A stretch of 64,000 nucleotides of DNA from Rhizobium tumorigenes (GTDB lineage Bacteria > Pseudomonadota > Alphaproteobacteria > Rhizobiales > Rhizobiaceae), in contig NZ_CP117255.1 in assembly GCF_003240565.2 (NCBI RefSeq), positions 2,046,001-2,110,000 of the forward strand. The letters are read 5' to 3'. A model generated the notes under the pieces. That model was not told the DNA's origin. It saw only the letters and a list, made by a program, of their open reading frames with translations, and ran no database searches. A program made the translations under genes and the position numbers. This document shows positions 1 to 9,209 of the stretch, in pieces; the stretch's first letter is position 1; each line of letters starts with the position of its first letter.

Positions 1-354
1 GTCGATCCGGAAGCGGCGAGGCAATCGCTGTTCGGCGGCCTCTGTGCCTCCGGCTGGCATAGCTGCTCGGCCTGGATGAAGACCTTCGTCGCTTTCTGGG
101 CAGAGGAGACGGCCCGCCTCGAAAGCCGGGGCCTGACGGCGCCGAAACTCGGCCCCTCGCCCGGCTTCAAAAACCTGCAATGGCTGCGACCGATCTTTGC
201 CGGCGACACGGTGCGCTATTCGGTGACGCTGTTGTCGAGCCGCAGCCTCGCCTCGCGCCCGGGATGGATCATCAACACCATCCTCTGCGAGGGCGAGAAC
301 CAGGACGGCATCCCGGTTCTCCGTTTCGAAAGTAGCGTCCTCGAATTCGAGTGA
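1..354 (+). CDS. MaoC family dehydratase, C-terminal part (cut by window edge)
   Basis: The reading frame is open from the first base of the window and ends at a TGA at 352-354, so about 117 C-terminal residues are seen and the N-terminus lies outside. The opening residues FGGLCASGWHSCSAWM and the later LRPIFAGDTVRYSV match the hot-dog fold of MaoC-like (R)-specific enoyl-CoA hydratases, in which the FAGDTV-type turn is conserved. The catalytic Asp/His of the hydratase motif would lie upstream and cannot be checked, so the substrate is unknown. A Met at base 76 is internal to the fold and is not the true start. Confidence 0.75.
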   Translation, partial: VDPEAARQSLFGGLCASGWHSCSAWMKTFVAFWAEETARLESRGLTAPKLGPSPGFKNLQWLRPIFAGDTVRYSVTLLSSRSLASRPGWIINTILCEGENQDGIPVLRFESSVLEFE

Positions 355-381
355 CGCCGCTCTCGATGGCTCGGGAACCGG

Positions 382-924
382 CTAGTGGCCCGAGAATTCC
401 ACCAGCGTGTGCACAGGCACATCCAGCGCTTCAAGCTTACGGCGACCGCCGAGATCCGGGAGGTCGATGACAAAGCAGGCAGCCACCACCTCGGCGCCCA
501 TCTGTCGGAGCAACTGCGTCGCGCCGACAGCGGTGCCGCCTGTGGCGATGAGGTCGTCGATGAGGATGACCTGTTCGCCGGGCATGACCGCATCGCGGTG
601 CATCTCCATTTCGTCGAGGCCGTATTCGAGGCTGTAGGCGATGCTGACCGTTTCATGCGGCAGCTTGCCCTTCTTGCGAATGGGGATGAACCCGGCTGAC
701 AGCTGGTGGGCCACAGCGCCGCCGAGAATGAAGCCACGCGCTTCCATGCCGGCGACCTTGTCGATCTTCATGCCGGCACAGATCTGCACGAGTTCATCGA
801 CGGCACGCCGGAAAGCCCGGGGATTACCGAGCAGCGTGGTGATATCGCGGAACATGATGCCGGGCTTAGGATAATCCGGAATGGAACGGATAGATCGGAT
901 AAGTTCATTGTCACGGGTTGTCAT
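382..924 (-). CDS. apt: Adenine phosphoribosyltransferase
   Basis: A 180-residue type I phosphoribosyltransferase that makes AMP from adenine and PRPP in purine salvage, in the cytoplasm. It begins [20 protein letters not shown] and carries [18 protein letters not shown], the [12 protein letters not shown] loop and the PRPP-binding signature [14 protein letters not shown]. Length equals the usual rhizobial enzyme of 180 residues. The frame stays open for 40 more codons upstream, but homology starts at this ATG, so the shorter form is chosen; the Shine-Dalgarno is weak. It lies downstream of the cytochrome bc1 genes on the same strand but is separated from them by a hairpin at 1046-1072, so it is probably transcribed on its own. 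Confidence 0.93.
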   Translation of the reverse strand: MTTRDNELIRSIRSIPDYPKPGIMFRDITTLLGNPRAFRRAVDELVQICAGMKIDKVAGMEARGFILGGAVAHQLSAGFIPIRKKGKLPHETVSIAYSLEYGLDEMEMHRDAVMPGEQVILIDDLIATGGTAVGATQLLRQMGAEVVAACFVIDLPDLGGRRKLEALDVPVHTLVEFSGH

Positions 925-1045
925 TGGCGAAGGAGCCTGCTGCTGTTCGTTGCAAAAAGCCACCAATAGGGTGGAGCAGCCAGCCATGTCCAGCCGAAAG
1001 CGCAATCGCAGTCGCGCAAGCTGAGACAGCTTCGAACCTAGCAAT

Positions 1046-1072
1046 GACGAGGCCGCCCGAAGCGGCCTCGTC
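1046..1072 (-). terminator. Hairpin between petC and apt
   Basis: A perfect 11-base inverted repeat, GACGAGGCCGC and its complement, with a 5-base loop. It sits 20 bases after the petC stop and has no clear U-tract, so it may act as a processing or stabilising element as much as a terminator of the bc1 operon. Confidence 0.55.
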
Positions 1073-1091
1073 GTTACCTATCGCGTCCTGC

Positions 1092-1949
1092 TCAGTGTTC
1101 CGTCTTGGCGTAGACCGACCGCTTTACCAGGTAGATCAGGACGGTGAAGATCAGCAGGAACACCATGACCATGAAGCCGGTGTGCTTGCGCTCCTCCAGA
1201 TGCGGCTCGGCAGCCCACATCAGGAAAGAAGACACATCATGGGCGTACTGATCGACGGTCTGGGGCGATCCGTCGTCATAGGTCACCTGGCCATCGGACA
1301 GCGGCTTCGGCATGGCCAGCACAGCTGCGGCATGGAAGTACGGATTGTAGTGCCCATTCGGCGGCACCTGGAAACCGGCCGGCGGTTCCTCGTAGCCTGT
1401 CAGCAGCGAGTATATGTAATCCGGCCCGTTTTCCTGATATTGCGTGAAGATATCGAAGACGAAGCGCGGAAAGCCGCGCTCGACTTCACGCGCCTTGGCA
1501 AGCAGCGAGAAGTCCGGCGGTGCGGCACCGTGGTTGGCAGCCTCAGCCGCTTCCTTGTTGGGAAAAGGCGACGGGAAATGGTCGGATGGCACAGCCTTCC
1601 GGGTGTACATCTCCCCTTGCGCATTCGGTCCGTCCTGCGTCTCGTAGTTGGCGGCGAAGGTCTTCACCTGCGCCTCCGAATAGCCGAGATCGCTGAGTGT
1701 GCGGAACGGCACGAGGCTCATCGAATGACAGGCGGAACAGACCTCGGCATAGACCTTCAGCCCGCGCTGCAGTTGCGCCTTGTCGTAGTAGCCGAAGGGT
1801 CCGGCGAACGTCCACTTCTGCTCTCGCGGCTCCTTGAGCGGATAGACCGGCGTCGCCTCGGCGGCCGGCTTGGTGTCCTCGGCACGAAGCGCCGTGCCTG
1901 CGCCAGCGAGGATCGCCAGCGTCAGAAAGCCGGCAGCGAACTTGCTCAT
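1092..1949 (-). CDS. petC: Cytochrome c1 of the ubiquinol-cytochrome c reductase
   Basis: The 285-residue cytochrome c1 subunit of complex III, passing electrons from the Rieske centre to soluble cytochrome c in the periplasm. It has an N-terminal signal peptide ending near ALRAED, the heme site CSACH at residues 71-75, the axial Met in LAMPKP (residue 213), and one C-terminal membrane anchor at about 258-275. The chosen ATG has GGGGAAGA eight bases upstream. An alternative ATG at 1976 overlaps the cytochrome b stop as ATGA and would add nine residues before the signal peptide; translation could re-initiate there. It is the last gene of the petABC operon. In Bradyrhizobium b and c1 are one fused precursor (fbcH); here they are separate. 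Confidence 0.93.
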   Translation of the reverse strand: MSKFAAGFLTLAILAGAGTALRAEDTKPAAEATPVYPLKEPREQKWTFAGPFGYYDKAQLQRGLKVYAEVCSACHSMSLVPFRTLSDLGYSEAQVKTFAANYETQDGPNAQGEMYTRKAVPSDHFPSPFPNKEAAEAANHGAAPPDFSLLAKAREVERGFPRFVFDIFTQYQENGPDYIYSLLTGYEEPPAGFQVPPNGHYNPYFHAAAVLAMPKPLSDGQVTYDDGSPQTVDQYAHDVSSFLMWAAEPHLEERKHTGFMVMVFLLIFTVLIYLVKRSVYAKTEH

Positions 1950-1972
1950 CGTCGTCTTCCCCATCTCCGCGC

Positions 1973-3295
1973 TCATGCCCCGACCACGACCGCTGGAGCG
2001 GACTTGCGGCTCTGCTTCTCGAGTACCGCCTCGGTAATCGAGTTTGGTATTCGTCGCGGTGTCTCGACGAGGCCAAGGACCGGCATGATCACCAGGAAGA
2101 AGCCGTAGTAGAACAGTGTCCCGAACTGCGAGTAGGCGACGTAATTGCCCCTCAGGTCGCCGTGGAACAAGAGGCCGAAAAGCCCGGTACCTTCCGCCGG
2201 CATCGCTCCGAGCCAACCGAGAAAGATGGCGTTGGCGACGAACAGCCAGAAGCATACCTTGTACCAGGGACGATAGACAGCCGAGCGAACCTTCGACGTG
2301 TCGAGCCAAGGCACGAAAAACAGCACCAGGATCGCGCCGAACATGGTGAGCACGCCGGCCAGCTTCGAGTCGATCGGACCGATGCTGAAGGTGATCGAGC
2401 GCAGCATGGCGTAGAACGGCAGGAAATACCATTCAGGTACGATATGCGCCGGTGTTTTCAAGGGATCGGCAGGAATGTAGTTGTCGGCGTGGCCGAGATA
2501 ATTCGGCAGATAGAAGACGAAATAGGCGTAAACCAGCAGGAAGACGGACACACCGAGCGCATCCTTCATCGTCGCATAGGGCGTGAAGCGCACCGTATCC
2601 GTCTTTGTCTTGATCTCGACGCCGGTCGGATTGGTCTGGCCTGCCACATGCAGCGCCCAGATATGCAGCACGACGACGCCGGCAATCATGAACGGCAGCA
2701 GGTAGTGCAGCGAGAAGAAGCGGTTCAGCGTCGGATTGTCGACGGCAAAGCCGCCGAGCAGGAACTGCTGGACCCACTCGCCGACGTAAGGCAGCGCCGA
2801 GAAGAAGCCGGTGATCACGGTCGCGCCCCAGAACGACATCTGGCCCCAGGGAAGCACGTAGCCCATGAAGCCAGCCGCCATCATCAGCAGGTAGATGATG
2901 ACGCCGAGGATCCAGAGAACCTCGCGCGGCGCCTTGTAGGAGCCGTAATACAGGCCGCGCGCGATGTGCAGGTAGACGGCGACGAAGAAGAACGATGCAC
3001 CGTTGGCATGCATGTAGCGCAGCAGCCAGCCATGGTTCACGTCGCGCATGATCTTTTCGACGGAGTTGAACGCCACGGTCGTCTCGGCTGCATAATGCAT
3101 TGCCAGCACCACGCCTGTCAGGATCTGCAGCACCAGCATGACAGCCAGCATTGCGCCAAATGTATAGGCATAGTTCAGGTTGCGCGGCACCGGATAGGCG
3201 ACAAAGCTGTCATAGACCAGACGCGGCAAAGGAAGCCGCGAGTCGATCCACTTTTCAAGTCCGGTGGATGGCTCGTAGGTTGATTGACCACTCAT
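1973..3295 (-). CDS. petB: Cytochrome b of the bc1 complex
   Basis: A 440-residue integral membrane subunit with both heme b groups and the Qo and Qi quinone sites of complex III. Typical segments are seen: [20 protein letters not shown], the heme-ligand helices around [20 protein letters not shown], and the Qo motif [14 protein letters not shown]. Length is that of the long alphaproteobacterial form, with eight expected transmembrane helices. It starts 15 bases after the Rieske stop and its own stop shares bases with an ATG of petC, so the three genes are clearly co-translated. Confidence 0.96.
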   Translation of the reverse strand: MSGQSTYEPSTGLEKWIDSRLPLPRLVYDSFVAYPVPRNLNYAYTFGAMLAVMLVLQILTGVVLAMHYAAETTVAFNSVEKIMRDVNHGWLLRYMHANGASFFFVAVYLHIARGLYYGSYKAPREVLWILGVIIYLLMMAAGFMGYVLPWGQMSFWGATVITGFFSALPYVGEWVQQFLLGGFAVDNPTLNRFFSLHYLLPFMIAGVVVLHIWALHVAGQTNPTGVEIKTKTDTVRFTPYATMKDALGVSVFLLVYAYFVFYLPNYLGHADNYIPADPLKTPAHIVPEWYFLPFYAMLRSITFSIGPIDSKLAGVLTMFGAILVLFFVPWLDTSKVRSAVYRPWYKVCFWLFVANAIFLGWLGAMPAEGTGLFGLLFHGDLRGNYVAYSQFGTLFYYGFFLVIMPVLGLVETPRRIPNSITEAVLEKQSRKSAPAVVVGA

Positions 3296-3310
3296 GATTC
3301 AGTATCCCCC

Positions 3311-3889
3311 TCAACCGATCTTGATCACTTTGTCGGATGTAAATGCGAACGTCGGTATGGCGAGGTTCATGGGTGCGGGACCCTTCCGGATACGACCGGC
3401 AGTGTCATAGACCGACCCATGGCACGGACAGAACCAACCGCCATATTCCCCCGAAGTGCCGAGCGGCACGCAACCGAGATGGGTGCAGGAACCGATCATT
3501 ACGATCCAGTTCTCCTTTCCCTTGCCCGCCGAGCGGGCGATGTCGGTTGCTTGTTCTTCGGGAGGCAGGTTGGCGTTGCGCGCGACCGGGTCCTTGAGGT
3601 CGCCGATCGGGGCGGAATTGGCCTCGGCGATTTCTTTTTCTGTCCGGTTGCGGATGAAGACGGGCTTGCCACGCCATTTGACTGTCAACGACATGCCGGG
3701 TTCAAGGCTGGAAACATCGATTTCGACAGAAGCAAGCGCCAGCGTGGATTGATCCGGCCGCATTTGGTCGATAAATGGCCAGACTGCCGAAACGGCACCG
3801 ACTACGCCGGCCATGCCGGCTGCTATATACAGAAAATCGCGCCGCGTCGGCTCGCCTAAGGTCTCGCTCTTCGTGTCGTTCTCGCTCAC
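3311..3889 (-). CDS. petA: Rieske iron-sulfur subunit of the bc1 complex
   Basis: A 192-residue Rieske protein of complex III. It has a twin-arginine export motif TRRDF (Arg16-Arg17) before a membrane anchor at about 20-40, a flexible hinge, and the 2Fe-2S cluster motifs CTHLGC (135-140) and CPCHGS (154-159). The start is set at a GTG: the sequence GAGGAGGGG lies just upstream at normal spacing, and the homologous protein begins with this Ser-Glu. A further upstream GTG falls inside that Shine-Dalgarno and is unlikely. It is the first gene of the petABC operon, whose promoter must lie in the 379-base gap that follows on the map. Confidence 0.95.
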   Translation of the reverse strand: MSENDTKSETLGEPTRRDFLYIAAGMAGVVGAVSAVWPFIDQMRPDQSTLALASVEIDVSSLEPGMSLTVKWRGKPVFIRNRTEKEIAEANSAPIGDLKDPVARNANLPPEEQATDIARSAGKGKENWIVMIGSCTHLGCVPLGTSGEYGGWFCPCHGSVYDTAGRIRKGPAPMNLAIPTFAFTSDKVIKIG

Positions 3890-4268
3890 GCGGCCCCTCC
3901 TCTTCACGCAGAACCGCGGATGTGCCGCGGCAATCCCTCAACTCCGGCGAATCGCCCAGGCCACAATTCTGCCATAGATTTTCTCCGCCCCCAGCCGTTT
4001 TCTAAGCTTGATCGAACGCCATGTCCAGTCTTGCCAGCGGAGGTGGGCACAATGTCGCGGGCAAAACTACAGTTTTATCGGCGCATGACAGATCAAAACC
4101 GTCTACGCTTGGACTATTGTGGTAACCGCATGAATTGCCGAGGGATTCGCAAAGCAAATCCCCGCGTTGCACTGCAAAAACAACCATCGCAAACTTGCTG
4201 CGTTGCAACAACAGGGGCACCGTGCTAGTCGCTCCGCAGAAGCGCGCATCCAGAGGTAAGCCAGGGTC
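3890..4268. other. Divergent intergenic region, petA / EEP-domain gene
   Basis: A 379-base stretch between two divergently read genes, so it should contain both promoters. I could not identify a convincing -35/-10 pair. A 58-codon ORF on the plus strand (4052-4228) with GGAGGTGGG upstream lies inside it; its amino acid content (many Arg, Cys, Gln) does not look like a protein and I do not call it. Confidence 0.5.
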
Positions 4269-5201
4269 ATGAGAGATACCGTCTATTGCGTGATATCGGT
4301 GGTGACCACCTGCATTCTCGGCATCCTGGCGGCCCGTTATGTCACACACCTGTGGATCCTCGCCTTCTTCGAGAGCCTGCAGACGCACATCGGCATCGCC
4401 TGCATTGTCGGAGCGCTTCTGGCGCTCGCAGTGCGGCGCCACTGGTACGCCATCGCGATGTTGGTGGTCGCGATCGTCATCACCGGCCACTCGATCGTCC
4501 TGCTTCAGGCCCGCGCAGAAACGCCAGCGCCTGCTGACGCGCAACCGTCCTACCGGCTGCTGTCTTTCAACATCGACGGCGACAATTTCTCCAATTCGGA
4601 AAAAATTGCCGATCTCGTTCTCAACTCCAAGGCCGATGTCGTGGAAATGTTCGAGGCGCCGCCGATGCTGTCGCAGATGACGCGACTGGCTGCCGTCTAT
4701 CCCTACCGCATCGGCTGCGGCGTGATGGAGGACAATTGCGACAGCCTGTTGATGTCCAAGCGGCCGTTCATCTCGCAGTCGATCGGTAGCCTCAGCGGAT
4801 TGTGGCGAAACCGCTTCATTCTGGCGACCGTAGACATAGATGGCCAAAAGATCGCCTTCGCCTCCGCCCATCTGAGCAAACCTTATTTCGACGACTTCCA
4901 TGCAGACGAACTGGCAGCCTTGTCAGATTCCTTGAACGCGGTCCGCGAACCGCTGCTGCTGGCCGGCGATTTTAATGCGGCCGTGGTCGAACCCGACATG
5001 CAGGCGTTTCTCCGCCGCAGCAACTTGGCCCACGTTTTCCCGGAGCCCGCAACCTGGCCGATCGAGGCCGGCGCCTTAGGCATCGCCATCGATCACGTGT
5101 TTGCGCGGCCCCCGCTGCAGCTGAAATCCGTGCGTCGGATCGAGGATGCCATGGGGTCGAACCACTACGGGCTCATCACCGACTTCACCATCGCCCGGTA
5201 G
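4269..5201 (+). CDS. Membrane-anchored endonuclease/exonuclease/phosphatase (EEP) family protein
   Basis: A 310-residue protein with two or three N-terminal membrane helices (about 5-25, 40-55 and 60-80) followed by a periplasmic EEP-fold domain from about residue 95. The metal and catalytic motifs are partly canonical: LLSFNIDGDN (98-106), DVVEMFE (123-129), LAGDFNA (231-237) and AIDHVF (273-278). The terminal S-D-H motif of the family reads SNH here (297-299), with Asn where the acid is usual, which may alter activity. Members of this layout in rhizobia are annotated only as EEP-family proteins; substrates could be nucleic acid, phospholipid or another phosphodiester. It is followed on the same strand after 250 bases by an acyltransferase. 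Confidence 0.8.
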   Translation: MRDTVYCVISVVTTCILGILAARYVTHLWILAFFESLQTHIGIACIVGALLALAVRRHWYAIAMLVVAIVITGHSIVLLQARAETPAPADAQPSYRLLSFNIDGDNFSNSEKIADLVLNSKADVVEMFEAPPMLSQMTRLAAVYPYRIGCGVMEDNCDSLLMSKRPFISQSIGSLSGLWRNRFILATVDIDGQKIAFASAHLSKPYFDDFHADELAALSDSLNAVREPLLLAGDFNAAVVEPDMQAFLRRSNLAHVFPEPATWPIEAGALGIAIDHVFARPPLQLKSVRRIEDAMGSNHYGLITDFTIAR

Positions 5202-5454
5202 TCCGACTATTCCGCATGGAAGGCAATGAAGCCTCCGGATGCCTGGCCCAGAGCTCGGAATAGAGGCCGCTGCTGCGAAAGCGGCATCATTTTGCGCCAC
5301 GCGTCACGCTCTTCTGCTCGTGCCCTTTTTCGGGACACATTCTCGGGCAGACAGTCAGCCGGACACAGTGAGTTCACCAAAACCGGACGATGGCGCTTGC
5401 ACTCCAGCGGCGCGCAAACGAAGACGACCTGCCTATCCTCAAGGAGATTTGCCG

Positions 5455-6435
5455 ATGGCCGACGAAATCCTACTCGCCAGGCCAGACCGCAACACGTCCA
5501 TAGATGCGATGCGCTACGTTTTCTCATTCGCCATCGTTCTGCTGCACTGCCTGCCTCCGGCCCAGCATCCGTCTTACCCCGACTGGGCAGCACTCGTGGC
5601 CATCGCCTGTCGCGTTGCGGTGCCGTTCTTCTTCATCACCAGCGGCTACTTCCTGAGACCCTTGGCAAAGCTCGATCTGTCGGTGGTCTTCAAGCCGTTG
5701 AACCGCCTGCTGCCGATCTACCTGTTCTGGATGCTCGCCTACTTCGTCTTCCTGCAAATCTGTCCGATCCAGCAATGGTCGTTCAGCCCGCGCGACATGA
5801 TCTCGGGGGGCACCGCTTTCCACCTCTGGTTCCTGCCGGCGCTCGGACTTGCGCTGGTGCTGGTATCGGCGGGAACGAGCCTCATCGGCATCAGGGCCAC
5901 GGGCACCCTGTGCGTCGTCCTTGCAGCCATCGGCGTGATTTTCAGCAGCTATCACAATGTGCTTCATCTGCCAGGCAATCCGCAACGCGGAGGCCTGTTC
6001 ATCGCACCTCTGTTCGTTTACCTCGGCCTCTGCGCCAAGGTGGGAAACTGGACGCTGGGCAGATGGGCGGCCCCGGCGATCGGTCTCTCCTACATTGCCC
6101 TAATCCTGGAGGAATGGCTGATCTATCGCGCTTCGCATGCAGCCGTTTTCGTCAGCCACGACTTCACAATCGCCACGTATCTGGTCGGCCTGACGTGTTT
6201 TCTCGGGGTGCGCCAGATACCGCGTTCACAGTTTGTGGACCGGCTCGCGTGGTCTGGCCGGATCAGCCTGACTGTATATGCCAGCCACGTCTTCTTCCTC
6301 TGGCTGCTCGCACCCGTCATAGGCAACGATGAGATCTGGAGAGTCGGGCTCCTGACCATCCTGTCTTTCGGCCTGGCCACACTTCTGAGCCTTGCGCTCA
6401 TGCGCATTCCGGGCCTGCAGCGCGTCATCGTATGA
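5455..6435 (+). CDS. Acyltransferase family 3 membrane protein
   Basis: A 326-residue polytopic membrane protein of the acyltransferase-3 (OafA/ExoZ-like) family, which move acetyl or other acyl groups onto cell-surface sugars. The N-terminus has the family signature: SIDAMRYVFSFAIVLLHCL, with the Arg and the conserved His in the first helix, then RVAVPFFFITSGYFL. About ten membrane helices follow. The ATG is chosen because AAGGAG lies eight bases upstream; the frame is open further 5' but without homology. The acceptor is not evident from neighbours. It converges on the ABC exporter gene with 28 bases between the stops. Confidence 0.85.
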   Translation: MADEILLARPDRNTSIDAMRYVFSFAIVLLHCLPPAQHPSYPDWAALVAIACRVAVPFFFITSGYFLRPLAKLDLSVVFKPLNRLLPIYLFWMLAYFVFLQICPIQQWSFSPRDMISGGTAFHLWFLPALGLALVLVSAGTSLIGIRATGTLCVVLAAIGVIFSSYHNVLHLPGNPQRGGLFIAPLFVYLGLCAKVGNWTLGRWAAPAIGLSYIALILEEWLIYRASHAAVFVSHDFTIATYLVGLTCFLGVRQIPRSQFVDRLAWSGRISLTVYASHVFFLWLLAPVIGNDEIWRVGLLTILSFGLATLLSLALMRIPGLQRVIV

Positions 6436-6463
6436 CGACGCGCTGCCATGTTGTTACCGCGCC

Positions 6464-8314
6464 CTACTCCGCAGCAGCCTCGGTGGAGTGGTCAGCGAGG
6501 AAGCCGCCCGACTGGCGGTTCCACAGATCGGCGTAGATGCCGCCCCTAGTGATGAGGTCCGCGTGGCTGCCGGTCTCGATCAGCTTGCCCTTGTCGAGAA
6601 CCACGACGCGGTCCATCTCCGTCAGCGTCGACAGCCGGTGGGCGATGGCGATAACCGTCTTGCCCTGCATCAGCGCGAACAGGTTCTCTTGGATGGCCGC
6701 CTCGACTTCCGAATCGAGCGCCGAGGTCGCCTCGTCGAGGATCAGGATCGGTGCATCCTTGAGGAACACCCGGGCAATTGCCACCCGCTGCCGCTGGCCG
6801 CCGGAGAGCTTGACGCCACGCTCGCCGACCTGCGCATCGAGACCCCTGCGGCCGTTCAAGTCGACCAGGTTCTCGATGAACTCCCACGCGTTGGCACGCT
6901 TGGTCGCCTCGACGATCTCGGCGTCGGTGGCATCCGGGCGGCCGTAGGCGATGTTATCGCGGATGGAGCGATGCAGCAGCGACGTATCCTGTGTCACGAC
7001 GCCGATCAGCGCACGCAGGCTCTCCTGCGTCACGCCGGCGATGTCCTGCCCGTCGATGGTGATCTTCCCGGACTCCAGTTCGTAGAAGCGCAGCAGCAGG
7101 TTCATCAGCGTCGTCTTGCCGGCGCCGGAACGCCCGACGAGGCCGATCTTCTCGCCAGCATGGATATCCAGCGTCAGATCCTCGATCACACCCTTCGCCT
7201 TGCCGTAATGGAAGCGGATATGGTCGAAGCGGATCGCCCCCTTCTGCGCGACCAACGTCGACGCCGAAGGCCGATCGATGATGTCGTGCTTCTTGGTCAT
7301 CATCTCCATGCCGTCATAGACCGTGCCGATGTTCTCGAACAGCGCAGATACTTCCCACATGATCCACTGAGACATGCCGTTGACACGCATCGCCAGACCT
7401 ATGGCGATCGCAATCGCGCCGACCTCGATGGAACCGTTCAGCCAGAACCATATGGAAATCGCCGAGATGACGAAGAGCGCCACGCAGTTATTGATGTAGA
7501 CCGACGCCTGGAAAAGGCTGACGTAGCGCATCTGTCCGTAAACCGTCTGCAGGAACAGATCCATCCCCGCCTTGGCATAGGATTCCTCGCGACCGGCATG
7601 GGAGAACAGCTTCACGGTCGCGATGTTGGTGTAGCTGTCGACGACACGACCGGTCATGGTCGAGCGCGCGTCGGCCTGCGTCGCGGCGATCTTGCGGAGC
7701 TTCGGGACGAAGAAGCTGACGATGCCGATATAGATCGCCAGCCAGACGAGGAGCGGCAACAGCAGCCGCCAGTCTGCCGTTCCGACGATGATGATCATCG
7801 TGATGATGTAGGTGACGACATAGACGAAGACGTCGAGCAGCTTCATCACCGTTTCGCGCACGGCAAGCGACGTCTGCATCACCTTTGTGGAAACGCGGCC
7901 GGCAAATTCGTTAGCGAAGAACGTCATGCTGTGGCGCAGCAGGAACCGGTGCATCTGCCAGCGGGCAATCATCGGATAATTGCCGAGCAACACCTGATGC
8001 ATGATGATCGAATCCAGCACGGCCGCGACCGGCAGGCCGACAAGCACCATCGCTGCCATCCAGAACAGCGTCGCGCCTTCCGTTTGCAGGAACGTTGCCT
8101 TGTCGGCATGCGACAGCCAGTCGACGATCTGGCCGAGAAACCGGAATAGCGTGACCTCGCCGATGGCAATCAGCATCGTCAGGAAGCCCATGGCGGCAAG
8201 CCATGGGGCTGCAGGCTTTGTGTAGTGCCAACAGAAAGCAAATAGCCCGCGCGGCGGAACGCTGGGTTCCTCGCTCGGGAATGGGTTCAGACGCCGTTCA
8301 AACCAGCCAAACAT
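6464..8314 (-). CDS. ABC exporter, fused membrane and ATPase domains
   Basis: A 616-residue half-transporter of the MsbA/multidrug type: an N-terminal six-helix membrane domain (about 35-340) and a C-terminal ATPase with Walker A GRSGAGKT (394-401), signature LSGGQRQRVAIAR (about 500-512), Walker B ILILDEATSALD and the switch His in IAHRLS. It should work as a homodimer exporting a lipid or drug. The start is the ATG preceded by CTGGAG at six bases; a longer frame adds 21 residues without support. A 24-residue leader ORF with a strong ribosome-binding site lies 130 bases upstream on the same strand, which suggests regulated translation or transcription. Confidence 0.9.
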   Translation of the reverse strand: MFGWFERRLNPFPSEEPSVPPRGLFAFCWHYTKPAAPWLAAMGFLTMLIAIGEVTLFRFLGQIVDWLSHADKATFLQTEGATLFWMAAMVLVGLPVAAVLDSIIMHQVLLGNYPMIARWQMHRFLLRHSMTFFANEFAGRVSTKVMQTSLAVRETVMKLLDVFVYVVTYIITMIIIVGTADWRLLLPLLVWLAIYIGIVSFFVPKLRKIAATQADARSTMTGRVVDSYTNIATVKLFSHAGREESYAKAGMDLFLQTVYGQMRYVSLFQASVYINNCVALFVISAISIWFWLNGSIEVGAIAIAIGLAMRVNGMSQWIMWEVSALFENIGTVYDGMEMMTKKHDIIDRPSASTLVAQKGAIRFDHIRFHYGKAKGVIEDLTLDIHAGEKIGLVGRSGAGKTTLMNLLLRFYELESGKITIDGQDIAGVTQESLRALIGVVTQDTSLLHRSIRDNIAYGRPDATDAEIVEATKRANAWEFIENLVDLNGRRGLDAQVGERGVKLSGGQRQRVAIARVFLKDAPILILDEATSALDSEVEAAIQENLFALMQGKTVIAIAHRLSTLTEMDRVVVLDKGKLIETGSHADLITRGGIYADLWNRQSGGFLADHSTEAAAE

Positions 8315-8444
8315 GAAATGCTCCAGAAACGTCGAAGCCGCATCCCGCCGCTGCGTCCAATGGTTTCGCAGCGTCATATGGGAGCGGTCGCGGAAAGAAC
8401 GAGGCCGTATCAGCCGCGCGATGGTTCAAAAAGGGAGAAAGTCG

Positions 8445-8519
8445 TCAGATCCTGACGAAAGCAGCCGGATTAGACACCGGCGTACGCACCGGGAGACGAA
8501 CAGCCAAAAATCGATCCAT
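8445..8519 (-). CDS. Small leader ORF upstream of the ABC exporter
   Basis: A 24-codon ORF with a near-perfect Shine-Dalgarno (AGCAGGAGG, six bases before ATG). The peptide starts MDRFLAVRLPVRTPVSNP and ends AAFVRI; it is rich in Arg, Pro and Val. Its last codons and stop form the hairpin CGTCAG-GAT-CTGACG. The ORF ends 130 bases before the exporter ATG and no other gene lies between, so it looks like a regulatory leader peptide. A further hairpin (CGCTGCG and its complement) follows, and a GCTCC stretch could pair with the exporter GGAGC. No database match is known to me; function is inferred from position. Confidence 0.6.
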   Translation of the reverse strand: MDRFLAVRLPVRTPVSNPAAFVRI

Positions 8520-8695
8520 TAGCGCCTCCTGCTGGTTTGCGTTGTGAACAATGTGCCTTTTATCGCAAAAACGACGTCTGCAAAAGCCCCAAAGAAGGTC
8601 CGAACACGCAGAACTTGCGATGGGACGCATCACAGACGTTGATGACCGCACATTTCAGTTGCGGGTTTTGCTGCCGATCGGATAGTCGAGGAGCC

Positions 8696-9157
8696 ATGAC
8701 CGCCTTGCACATCGCCCTCTACCAGCCGGATATCGCCGGCAATACCGGCACGATCCTGCGGCTTGCTGCCTGCCTCGATCTTGCCGTCGACATCATCGAG
8801 CCCGCCGGCTTCGACATCTCCGATCGCAACCTTAAGCGCGCCGGCATGGACTATCTCGGCGCAGTGGCCCTGACACGCCACATCAGCTGGGCGCATTTCG
8901 AGGCCTGGCGACGCGGGACCGGGCGCCGGCTGGTACTCGCTTCCACCAAGGCAGCCGAACGCTACACAGATTTCCTCTTTCGCGCCGGCGACATCCTGCT
9001 GTTCGGGCGGGAAAGCGCTGGCGTCCCGGATGCGGTCCACGAGGGAGCCGATAGTCGCATCCTCATTCCGATGGTAGAAGGCCAGAGATCCATCAACGTC
9101 GCGATGTCGGCGGCAATGATCGCGGGCGAGGCGTTGCGCCAGACACGCTGGGGCTGA
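8696..9157 (+). CDS. trmL: tRNA (cytidine/uridine-2'-O-)-methyltransferase TrmL
   Basis: A 153-residue SPOUT-class methyltransferase that 2'-O-methylates the wobble base (position 34) of tRNA-Leu isoacceptors. The short form starts MTALHIALYQPDIAGNTGTI, with the family motifs NTGTILRLAA, FGRESAGVP and the C-terminal knot sequence RSINVAMSAAMIAGEALRQT. Length matches E. coli TrmL (157). The ATG follows GAGGAG closely (two-base gap); a 53-codon open extension upstream is not conserved protein. It reads away from the exporter leader ORF, leaving about 177 bases for two promoters. Confidence 0.92.
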   Translation: MTALHIALYQPDIAGNTGTILRLAACLDLAVDIIEPAGFDISDRNLKRAGMDYLGAVALTRHISWAHFEAWRRGTGRRLVLASTKAAERYTDFLFRAGDILLFGRESAGVPDAVHEGADSRILIPMVEGQRSINVAMSAAMIAGEALRQTRWG

Positions 9158-9209
9158 GGGCGCGCTGCCATCAGTGACGCAAATTTGACCTGCAGATGTC
9201 GCTACAAGC

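Noticed and set aside
918-2108. Long open frame (396 codons) on the plus strand across petC
   Set aside because: It is antisense to cytochrome c1 and b; its product has no family features and is full of Arg/His/Gly as expected from the reverse of GC-rich codons.
4052-4228. 58-codon ORF with GGAGGTGGG upstream in the petA/EEP gap
   Set aside because: Composition (Arg, Gln, Cys) is not protein-like, spacing is long and nothing is recognised; left as a note only.
6392-8149. 585-codon open frame opposite the ABC exporter
   Set aside because: Shadow of the exporter gene, whose Walker and signature motifs are beyond doubt; the antisense product is Asp/Arg/His-rich without domains.
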